64,000 nucleotides of DNA from Neonectria sp. B-13. Lineage: Eukaryota; Ascomycota; Sordariomycetes; Hypocreales; Nectriaceae. The translations under genes and the position numbers were made by a program. The stretch lies in the NCBI GenBank assembly GCA_002682825.1, contig NOKP01000010.1, positions 434,001 through 498,000 on the forward strand, read 5' to 3'. This document shows, piece by piece, positions 56,158 to 64,000 of this stretch (positions within the stretch are counted from its first letter, which is position 1; each line of letters opens with the position of its first letter). Under the pieces are notes generated by a model. That model searched no databases. It had not been told where the DNA came from and saw only the letters and a program-made list of their open reading frames with translations.

Positions 56158-57419
56158 CGCAAACTAGCCAGTGCTGGTGCAGCTACACTTGACATCATAT
56201 GCAGTCCCAATGAAGGATTACGGATGTAACAGCTTCGTGCAGGATGCCATCACAGCCAAGCTTGCCAAGGTTACACCTTACTCCATACCGCAGCTGCCAC
56301 TGCCAAGCGACTGCCAGGCGACTGCCAGGCGACTCCCAGGCGACAGCCGTTACACGAATCATGAACTGAGGTGTTACGGTGTCCACGGGCATTGGCAGCA
56401 TAGGACGATGATCCCTTCAGATCCCTCGAGATCCCTCTGGGATAATTAGTGCCATCCCGGATAGGATATTCGTGCGGCTTAAATCTCGGCATTGGTGGAG
56501 CCCTAAGCTACTAACCTAAGCTAAGCCTCGCCATTCCTCCGTAGAGCTCCTTCTCGGCTTATTTCCAACAAGCCAGCCAAGCAAGATAGCTTCCCATCTC
56601 ATCTAGTCCACTAAGTAGTACTGTACGAACTAGACTGCTTTACGACTCGAAGTACTACCTTCCATACTAATTAAAGCTTGCCTTGCCCTGCCCTGCCTCA
56701 GTTCCGAAAAACCAGACTACTACACATTCCGTCATCATCATCGTGACATCGTCGATTCGGCGAATATAATTTTACGAGCCGTTAAACGCCCAGCGTCAGC
56801 AATTCACGTCAACGTCAGCAAAGCACCCCAACGTCAGCGAGGGGCAGACTCCCGCTTGGCTGCATGAGCTTCACGTTGTCTCGTTGCATCCCTCTGCCCG
56901 TTGCCAGTGGGCGTGGCGAATGTGTGGACTTGAACGATGCGCGTGCATCTGCGGATCATCGCCCGGCGCATTCGACCCGCTCGTCATCAAGCCTCTTTTG
57001 CACGATGTACATGAAGTACTCACCTGTCCCACGCCTGCAATCCAATAGTTATGAGACACACAGACTGCGAGATAAGGAACGTGTTCATCATCCAACAGGG
57101 CCTTGTCCTTGCCGTTTGATTATGTGATATACCCGACCGGACTGTACGTACGTCCTTAGCTAGGTACTACACTGCGTCTACAGCATGTCTTCCACTGACC
57201 AATCCCATATGCCACCTAGGCTCTATCTGCCTACCATATATGTAAGCTGTGGAGAAGTGTTAGATGATAGATCCACGTCTGGCCCACCCAATCGCCACGC
57301 ACGCTACAGTACTACGGAGGCATGAGACCCCGTTCGATCCCCGGCGGCCAGTGGCACAACTACCCCGTAATCATACAGCGAGGACGTGTTCTCTGCCCCA
57401 GCATGCATCAGCATCACCC
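56157..57419. other. Intergenic region right of the assembly gap
   Basis: No supported gene. The 1.26 kb are lower in GC than the cluster genes and contain small repeats: the 11-bp array at 56300 and three copies of CGTCAGC-type words at about 56791-56838. Confidence 0.5.
56300..56343. repeat. Four-unit 11-bp tandem repeat
   Basis: Four adjacent copies of CTGCCAGGCGA, one with AAGCGA at its end and the last with CTCCC, at 56300, 56311, 56322 and 56333. Confidence 0.85.
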
Positions 57420-59149
57420 TCACTTGTACACGGCAATCTGCACGCCCGTCTTATTGGACGGCCCGATCCGCATCACGGCAGTGTAAGGGGCTGGGTCGCG
57501 CGCCTCGATCCGCCGGTAAACACGGGCAAGTCGGGCCAACATGTATGCGGCCTCCGTCTGCACCATCATCTGTGCCGGGCACCGCCGAGGACCTCCGCCG
57601 AAGGGCAGGAACTCCCAGAAAACCCGTCGCCCGTCGAAGCGCTCGGGCTTGAACTCCTCGGCGTCGTTGCCCCAGATCTCCGGGTCGCGGTACATGACCG
57701 TCTTGGTAATCGACACAACGTCCCCCTTGCGCACAAAGAACGGCTCTTTGGCGTTCTTACCTCCGCCCACGGGCAACACCGAGTCATTGAGGCAGACGCG
57801 GATCTGCGTAACGTTGTTGGGCGTCAAGCGGTGGGCTGCCAAGCGTGCAAAAGATTAGCCCCAACGTCAAAAGATCAAACCGTGCGCCGCTCGGTCAGGG
57901 AGCTAGGGATGGGTAGGTTGCTTACTCTCATTTAGAACGCATTGGAGGTACTTCATGTTGCGCAGCGCCTCAAAGGTCAACGGGGCGTCTCCGTGGGCGA
58001 GAACCTCTTGGCGGAGCTTCTCCCAGGCCTCGGGGTGGCGCGCGAGGTGCCAGATGCAGTTGCTGATGAAGATGGACGTGGTGTCGTTGTTGGGCACAAA
58101 CACCAGGCAGAGCTGCGATCGCAACAGCTCCTCGTCTCGCAGGTTCCACGCCATGTACCAGATGAGGTCAGTTCGCTCGGGCTCGACGGGCTTGCCGTCC
58201 TTGATACGCTGCTCCCGCTCCTCGATCTCCTTGTACGTCTCCCGGATGTGCACGTTGATGAAGTCGTGGACTTCGGCGACGGCCTTGTACCACCAGGTCC
58301 AGTTGAAAGCCCACATCATCATGTAGAACTGCGCGCGCAGACGGCCGCCCTTGAGCACATCCAGCATGGCCCAGGTGATTCGGGCGCGGTCCGGGTTCTC
58401 CAGGGCGTCCATTGGCTTGCCGAAGATGAAGTTGGTGGTGAGATCGAGGAACTAGTTACAGTTTTCATCTTAGCCGCGATTCTTCAAGAGCACTAAGAAC
58501 GAAAGGAAACGAAAATGAGTGGTCGAGTGCCAGAATAACTCACCCAGCGTTGAATAAGAGACTGCATGTTGAAGGATTCGCCGTCGCCGGGAATCAGCGC
58601 CATCATATGGTCGGCAAACGGCTCGATTCGGTCCGTGCTGGTGTACACCTCGCGGTAGAAGAAGGGCTTGAGAAGGAAGCGACTGAACTCCCATTCCTTG
58701 CCATCGACGGTGCTGATTCCCTTGTCGGCGAAAGGCATCGACCCCTTGGTGTGGCGGCGCATCGGCTCGATGCCAAAGTCGTGGAAGTTGGTGGCCGTCA
58801 TGGCCTTGAGGTTGTCAGGCTCGCTCGTGTAGATCTGTCGCTTGCCGAAGAAGTTGATCTCGAACGTCTTGGGCATGTTGGAATGCAGCTCGATGAGCCA
58901 GGGCAGGTAATAGTTGCCCTTCAAGGCCCCAATCTGGGCTAGCACAATGTCCAGCCCCAAGATGGGATCCCACTGCCAACGCTTGGCCACCGGCCGGCAG
59001 CCTTGGGCCTTGCCCGTGGCATCCTTTCGCAGGAGTCTGCTCAGGAGAAAGACCAGCAGCACCGAGGACGCAATCGTCAGCGTGAGACTGTGCTGTGCAA
59101 TCAAATCGTTGGTGATCATGTTGTAGGTGATCATGTTGTAGGTGATCAT
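57420..59149 (-). CDS. Cytochrome P450 monooxygenase of the polyketide cluster
   Basis: Three exons on the minus strand (59149-58544, 58451-57926, 57835-57420) encode 515 residues. A membrane anchor ([19 protein letters not shown]) is followed by the P450 body. The ExxR motif is split by intron 2 and reads NETHRLTP after splicing. The haem loop is [14 protein letters not shown] with Cys463. The I-helix reads [13 protein letters not shown], where most P450s have (A/G)Gx(D/E)T(T/S). Blocks such as [12 protein letters not shown] and NFHDFGIEP resemble CYP52-like alkane/fatty-acid hydroxylases. Three in-frame ATGs at 59149, 59134 and 59119 arise from a 15-bp tandem repeat, so the true start is uncertain by ten residues. 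It is likely an ER-bound tailoring oxidase for the nearby PKS product. Confidence 0.92.
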
Positions 59150-59154
59150 GTTGG
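59105..59154. repeat. Triplicated 15-bp repeat at the P450 start codon
   Basis: GGTGATCATGTTGTA occurs three times with 15-bp spacing. Each copy supplies an in-frame ATG and the residues MITYN or MITND. The repeat keeps the frame and multiplies the start codon. Confidence 0.85.
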
Positions 59155-59847
59155 CGGAGAAGTTGGTGGATGGATGTCAAACTCGACGTGTGTAAGTGGG
59201 CGAGGTAAAGGCTCTGGGGGGAACGGGCACACACAGGGGGAGGACTTGAAGATGGGTGGGCCGCCTCTTCAAGTTCAAGCTCAAGTGCAATGCAACTCGG
59301 AAACGTCTGATGCAGCAACACCCCGGCTCGTCTCGGTGCTTTTTTTCTTTTTCTTTTTCCTTGTTTTGGCGCTGAGAAGAGACGGAGTTGCATCAAGCTA
59401 GGAGGCTGGGCATTGCTGCGAAGGCGGCCGCCATGATGATACGATGCTGCCAGGATTCCCCGAATTCCCCGTTCCCGCCGGTCCGCAGCGGGGTATTTTC
59501 CGTTGCAGCATCCATAGGTGCTGACCTATCGACAACGTCTAGGACTCTCTCCGAAAGGTCCGGTTGGTAACCTGGAGAAAGGCCATAGATTTCTGCCTAT
59601 GTCTACGGCGTACTTGGTGCCTACTCATATAAATGAATTTCCAATGGCTTGGCTACGTGTGCATCCAAGTATCGCTTGAGTTGGATTCTAGCGGGGTCCA
59701 AGAACTGATCGGATCAGATACCTAACCTGCAACCACTGTGTCTACCCACCGCCTTGTATAAATTCCCAATCAGATCTTTGCTGATATCCATACCCATACC
59801 CATACATATCCCTAAAGTAGAAGCCGTCTGTATTGTATCTCTTTACC
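59150..59847. promoter_or_regulatory. Bidirectional promoter of the P450 and methyltransferase genes
   Basis: This 698-bp spacer separates outward-facing cluster genes. CCGCAGCGG at 59483-59491 (everted, 3-bp spacer) and CGGTCCG at 59479-59485 (inverted, 1-bp spacer) fit half-site pairs read by Zn2Cys6 regulators. CTCCGAAAGGTCCGG lies at 59550-59564. Function is inferred; no regulator binding is shown. Confidence 0.4.
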
Positions 59848-60824
59848 ATGACTTCGACGGAAGCCGCCGGGGCCGGTAAGGCGCCTGCCATCCGGGCCAA
59901 TCCCGCCCTTCAGACATACTACGAGTCGCAGGAGTCGTACCTAGTATACGAAGTTGTGCTACGCGGCTCTCATCACTTCGGTTTCTATGAGAAGGACACG
60001 TACTGGCCGTTTCCCGTAGGCCGCAGCCTAGAGCGGTAAGTAGATTTCCTCGCTTGGTTGCTCACATCGATAACTTACACCGTCTCTACAGCATGGAGGC
60101 TAAGCTCCTGAGCGCACTGGCACTGCCCTCCGGTTCTCAGATCCTGGACGCGGGATGCGGCTTCGGCCCCGTCGCGATATCCATGGCGAAGAAGGGGATG
60201 CGTGTCACAGCCATTGACATTATTGATCACCATGTCACCAAGGCACGACGCAATGTCGAGAAGGCCGGACTGCCAAAGGGTCAGGTGACAGTTGAGAAGA
60301 TGGACTACCAGCATCTGGAGTCCATCGCAGACGAGTCCCATGACGGTGTATATACACTGCAAGCCATGGGGCACGCCACAGACGCCAAGGCAGCCGCAAC
60401 GGGCTTCTTCCGGGTCCTAAAGCCTGGCGGCAGGATTGCCTTCTTCGAGGCGCAGCGCAGTCGAACCTCCGGCGACTACGACGAAGGCGACGAGCTGGCG
60501 GGGCATCTAAAGCTAGTCAACGAGTACACGGCCATGCCGACGAACGAACTTTCCAGGGAGGACTATTTCAAAGACCTCCTCGAAGACGCCGGCTTCGTGG
60601 ACGTGGAGGTGCGAGACTACTCGGAGAACATCCGGCCGCAACTGCGGCTGTTCTACTCCCTGGTGGTCGTGCCGTGGTTCTTCATCCGGTTGCTGGGCCT
60701 AGAGAAGAACTTTACCAACATGATTTGCGCGACGTCGGGGTATATTGGACAGCCGCGGTGGAAGTTTGTGGGGATCAGCGCGACGAAACCAGGACCGGAT
60801 ATTGAGGGGGCAAAGACCAAGTAG
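59848..60824 (+). CDS. SAM-dependent methyltransferase-fold protein of the polyketide cluster
   Basis: Two exons (59848-60035, 60092-60824) encode 306 residues. The class I SAM-binding motif ILDAGCGFGPVAISMAKKG starts near residue 80, with the acidic loop AIDIIDHHVTKAR after it and FFRVLKPGGRIAFFEA as motif III. The N-terminal YYESQESYLVYEVVLRGSHH then FGFYEKDTYWPFPVGRSLER is characteristic of a fungal group related to sterol C-24 and UbiE-type methyltransferases. The C-terminus is amphipathic (LFYSLVVVPWFFIRLLGLEK) and may bind membranes or a lipid-like substrate. In the cluster it may C- or O-methylate the polyketide. Some relatives in pyridone clusters act as pericyclases rather than methyltransferases. 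The gene shares a promoter with the P450. Confidence 0.9.
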
Positions 60825-61810
60825 ATACCAGAGTTGGCTTATAGTCTAATTGACAGCGGGATTTTGCGTGTTATACTTTAAGGATTCTACATGTTTTATT
60901 GAATCTGGTACCCAGTCATGCATAGCAGTATTTACCAGCTGTACGTAAAGTTGAAAGTATGGAGTTTGGTAATTCGTTATTTGATCATGATTCTAGTTTA
61001 CTCTTCCTCCTGGTGTGTCTTCTCATGAAAAGAGAACGAGTATAGACATAATTTTCATACACCTTACGAGAACATCATCTGTCCCTGTCAGTCCTCCTTC
61101 TTACCTAACTTTCGTTGTAGTGGGCCTACCCGGTAGCTTTCTTCGCTCGCCGTTGGAAACCCTGCGGCATACAAAGTGCTATGCAGGACAAGGATAGGGT
61201 CACACAGTACCACAAATACCATGAATGCTGGCCGTTATGTTACATATGCATTCGTAATTTAATCATAAATTTCAATTGAAGTTTGACGTGGTTAAGCATA
61301 ATGGTTAACGTAATGTGCTGAGATGCTAGCAATGACGTAAACCACCACGTTTTCTGACCATCCACAGCGCTCAATTGCCATAATTATGGGTGCTCTACAA
61401 ACGCTAGAATTGCAGTGCTTGCTCGCTACCTCTCAAAAACCCCAGCAAGGCAACCATGGCGTTTTCAAGGCTGAAGTCGACATTTCCCCTCGCTCTTATA
61501 CGTGCCATGGAGCCACGACCTCTAATGTCCAGCCAGCAGGGGTCAACGAAATTGCTGTATTCAGTCGAGGTACTAAGAGACCTTCGCTTTGCAGGTCTTC
61601 TTGGACGATAGTTATAGGCACTAGAGCCTCGAGAGCACTGGAGTTACAGCGCTCTTAAGCCCCAAGAGCCTTCTTTCCATTATCTTGGACTTACAGATCA
61701 GGCCTTGAAGAATTTAGAGAGTTTGGGGAAGATATGATATGTGGCACTCTCGGTCTATTATCTCAGGAAAAGAAGCATCCGTAAGTGAAACTGTGAACGT
61801 AAATACTTGG
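60825..61810. other. Convergent intergenic region within the cluster
   Basis: This 986-bp spacer lies between the 3' ends of the methyltransferase-fold gene (+) and the enoyl reductase gene (-). A frame of 90 codons at 61386-61658 shows no domain. Nothing else was seen. Confidence 0.55.
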
Positions 61811-62956
61811 CTAATAACACTCCTCGGCAATAGGATACGCCAACTTCCTGCCGGAAATTTCGCCCTTCCACACCGCCCTCATACCCTCGCCGACAGCGGC
61901 CAACCCGCCTGTCCGATCCTCCTTGGGATACGGCTCAATGAGGCCCTCATCAACCAGCTGCTGAGCCACTACGTACCATGCTTCGGCGATCTCGCGATCA
62001 CGTGGACGCGCGTCCAAGTTGTACGGCGGCACCCAGGCGACGGCGTGGCCAAACTGCGTGTAGGTGCACACCCACTCGGCTGCGACGCTGCGGCGCGTGT
62101 GGCCTCGCAGTGGGAACGCGTCCAGCGCCACGTACCGCCCGCCCGCCGATCCCAGCGCCTCGTAGCAGATGCTCATCGACGCCGTGTCGGTGATGCAGTC
62201 CAGCGCCAGCTCCAGCCCGTTGGCCGTGTGCTCGCGCAGGTCCGCTCCGCACGTCGGCGACCGGTAGTCGAACGTGGCCGCCGCTCCCAGGTGCATGGCC
62301 CGCGCAGCCGAGCCCGGCGAGCACGTTGTGATGGGCGTGAAGCCCGCGAGCTTCAGCACCTGGATCGCCATTGCGCCGGTTGCCGTGCCTCCGCCGTACA
62401 CCAGTGCCATCCGTGTCTTCTGTTGGGGATCGGGGATTGTCTTCGAGTCGGAGATGGTTTGCGTTGACGGCATGGGCACCTGCAAGTACTGGAAGAGCGC
62501 CAGCCCAACGGTGGCGAGCGTCGCCCCAATCGTCGCCGCCGTTGAAAAGTCCATGGCCGCGGGCATATGCCAGATGAGGCGTGCGGGAACGGCAACGTAC
62601 TCGGCAAAAGCGCCATTGTCGTGACGAAGAGGGTTGTTGCCAAAGACACCGCCGAACACGCGGTCGCCGATGCTAAGGGCCCTCATGTTGTTGTTGGCTC
62701 GAAACTCGTCGGAATCTACCTTGGGCCCCAGTGCGACAATGAGGCCCGAGAAGTCGACTCCGCTGGTCGCGCCAGGCGTTGGCGACATGTCCGCTGATTT
62801 GCCATCGACATGATTGATAGAGACACAGGCGACTCGGACGAGGACCTCGAACGCTTCGAGAACTGGTAGTGTTGTGGCAGCGGACACATCAACTGTACTA
62901 GGCCCAGTGACCTTCACAGCTGCTTGCGTTGCTGGCAGTGGAGTTGCGAGCGCCAT
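61811..62956 (-). CDS. Trans-acting enoyl reductase (LovC-type MDR)
   Basis: A single exon encodes 381 residues from the ATG at 62956. An upstream in-frame ATG at 62998 would add 14 residues without family resemblance. The protein has the quinone-oxidoreductase fold without zinc sites: VLVRVACVSINHVDGKSA, GVDFSGLIVALGP, and the NADPH loop LVYGGGTATGAMAIQVLKLA. Blocks like TTCSPGSAARAMHLGAAATF and LELALDCITDTASMSICYEA closely follow LovC, TenC and their relatives. These enzymes reduce the enoyl intermediate in trans for an HR-PKS or PKS-NRPS whose own ER domain is inactive. Location between the PKS and the methyltransferase-fold gene supports this. The enzyme is soluble and would dock to the synthase. 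Confidence 0.93.
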   Translation of the reverse strand: MALATPLPATQAAVKVTGPSTVDVSAATTLPVLEAFEVLVRVACVSINHVDGKSADMSPTPGATSGVDFSGLIVALGPKVDSDEFRANNNMRALSIGDRVFGGVFGNNPLRHDNGAFAEYVAVPARLIWHMPAAMDFSTAATIGATLATVGLALFQYLQVPMPSTQTISDSKTIPDPQQKTRMALVYGGGTATGAMAIQVLKLAGFTPITTCSPGSAARAMHLGAAATFDYRSPTCGADLREHTANGLELALDCITDTASMSICYEALGSAGGRYVALDAFPLRGHTRRSVAAEWVCTYTQFGHAVAWVPPYNLDARPRDREIAEAWYVVAQQLVDEGLIEPYPKEDRTGGLAAVGEGMRAVWKGEISGRKLAYPIAEECY

Positions 62957-63836
62957 TTGAAATTGAGGATCCCAACAAACGAGTTGAACTTCAAGCACAG
63001 TTTACTGATGCACTGGGTAACAGTGGTGATTCGTCCTAGACTGCTCGAAATGTGACTTCCAGGGTTATCAGAGCAGCGACAGTGGATGTGGCCTCGTTGC
63101 GTTTGTTCAAGTAACTCGAACAGTGAGCACCCATCGCTCCACAGCGCGGCCTCCTATAGACTAGCGCACCTAGAAACAACTCTCCGGACCTGTCTTCGCA
63201 AGCTCCCTTGGCCTGGCCCGCTACGACGACGCGATGACGAGAGTCGGGTAATATGGTACACCCCGAAAGGATTCCCCGCGACGCCGAAATCTCCACGGCC
63301 CGGGATCCTGCCCGGGTCTCACACGCAATTCGGCGGTGCTGGATCCGGTCTAGCCTGCCGGAGAATTCCTCCCAGGGGGGCTCAGTTTTCGGGTAGGGCT
63401 GACGGTAAAAGCTCACGCCACCCCGGCCGTTGACCGGCATCGTGGACAGGGGTCGAGCAGCAGCCAGCGCTCACTCCGAATCCGTCGGAGTATTGGCTGA
63501 AACTCCAACAGATGGGTGATTACCACCCCTTGCAGATTATGGAATCAGAACTCGAACAGAGTATCGCTCGAAACTCAAACGGAATATTGAGCGAAAAGAA
63601 TGACCCACCCCTCCAGGCTGTACACGGCAACCCGCCGAGAATCATCTATAGATTTCGTGGATTGGAACAAAGATCGTCTGATAACTCAATCAATGTCTCG
63701 TTCAAACTTGAAGACTCGATAGGGCATCTCTCCCAAGTCTGAAACTAGTATTCACAGCGTTTTTTTATTTACATCTTATTGTTTTACTTACTAGTTGTCA
63801 CCTTCGGAGAAGCCCTGTACCACTACCACTACCACA
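62957..63836. promoter_or_regulatory. Divergent promoter of the enoyl reductase and PKS genes
   Basis: This 880-bp spacer separates outward-facing genes. CCGTCGG (everted, 1-bp spacer) lies at 63482-63488, next to CTCCGAA at 63475-63480, which also occurs in the P450/methyltransferase promoter at 59550. A run of CACTAC and ACCACA words precedes the PKS start. Shared regulation is inferred. Confidence 0.4.
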
Positions 63837-64000
63837 ATGTCCCAACAACGATACCCCGAGCCCATTGCTGTCATCGGCTCGGCATGCAGATTCCCAGGCG
63901 CATCCAGCTCGCCCTCCAAGCTGTGGAGTCTGCTCCAGGAACCTCGCGACGTCCTCAAGAAGTTCGACCCAGACCGCCTCAACCTGAAACGATTCCATCA
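63837..64000 (+). CDS. Polyketide synthase, start of the ketosynthase domain (partial)
   Basis: The ATG at 63837 opens 54 codons before the window ends. [20 protein letters not shown] then [20 protein letters not shown] is the invariant N-terminus of fungal type I highly reducing PKSs and PKS-NRPS hybrids, in which the ketosynthase starts within the first ten residues. Nothing else of the enzyme is visible. The neighbouring LovC-type enoyl reductase implies that its internal ER domain is missing or dead. It would act in the cytosol, building a reduced, probably methylated chain. Whether an NRPS module follows cannot be told from this sequence. Confidence 0.93.
   Translation, partial: MSQQRYPEPIAVIGSACRFPGASSSPSKLWSLLQEPRDVLKKFDPDRLNLKRFH

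Noticed and set aside
57325..57350. GTTCGATCC word resembling a tRNA T-loop
   Set aside because: The flanking bases cannot form a five-base-pair T stem, and no anticodon or acceptor stem could be found around it.

Overview
The window looks like nuclear DNA of a filamentous ascomycete (Pezizomycotina, probably Sordariomycetes). Introns are short (about 45-80 nt, GTRNGT donors, CTAAC/CTRAC-like branch sites, YAG acceptors). The gene content is typical of these fungi: a HET-domain protein, Zn2Cys6 regulators, a D-xylose reductase, a secreted HNH nuclease, a GPI-anchored protein and a highly-reducing-type polyketide synthase. All exon structures were read by eye from splice signals and frame continuity. 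Names come from motifs and remembered family features, not from database searches.

Region 1 (1-8.1 kb) looks like a pentose/polyol locus. It holds the first exon of an MDR-type polyol dehydrogenase running off the left edge, a divergent Sde182/DUF1593 nucleoside-hydrolase-like protein, a D-xylose reductase (xyl1-like), a Zn2Cys6 regulator divergent from xyl1, and a convergent related regulator that lacks a zinc cluster. Region 2 (8.1-20.1 kb) holds a long empty stretch, a 1592-aa Sec7-PH Arf-GEF, a GPI-anchored 10-cysteine surface protein and a secreted HNH nuclease. Region 3 (20.1-31.5 kb) is gene-poor. It has a frameshifted F-box/ankyrin gene, degenerate tandem repeats and a stop-riddled remnant of a probable secreted protein.

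Region 4 (31.5-49.6 kb) is gene-dense and mostly housekeeping: dim1/dib1 (U5 snRNP), a hydantoinase-DUF917 fusion, a HET-domain protein, a UBP2-type deubiquitinase, a mitochondrial methylglutaconyl-CoA hydratase-like enzyme, a seven-helix membrane protein with an eight-cysteine ectodomain, a small mitochondrial LEA/CsbD-like protein and an acetate-transporter-family protein. Region 5 (49.6-64 kb) is accessory. It contains an 832-aa Zn2Cys6 regulator, an assembly gap of 100 N followed by 60 G, and the left part of a polyketide biosynthetic cluster: cytochrome P450, methyltransferase-fold protein, LovC-type trans-acting enoyl reductase, and the first 54 codons of a PKS at the right edge.

The most interesting unit is this partial cluster. 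A stand-alone LovC-type enoyl reductase next to a PKS implies a LovB-type HR-PKS or a PKS-NRPS with a defective internal ER domain. With the P450 and the methyltransferase-fold protein, the set resembles tetramic-acid/pyridone-type clusters. The product cannot be named because the synthase is cut off by the window edge.
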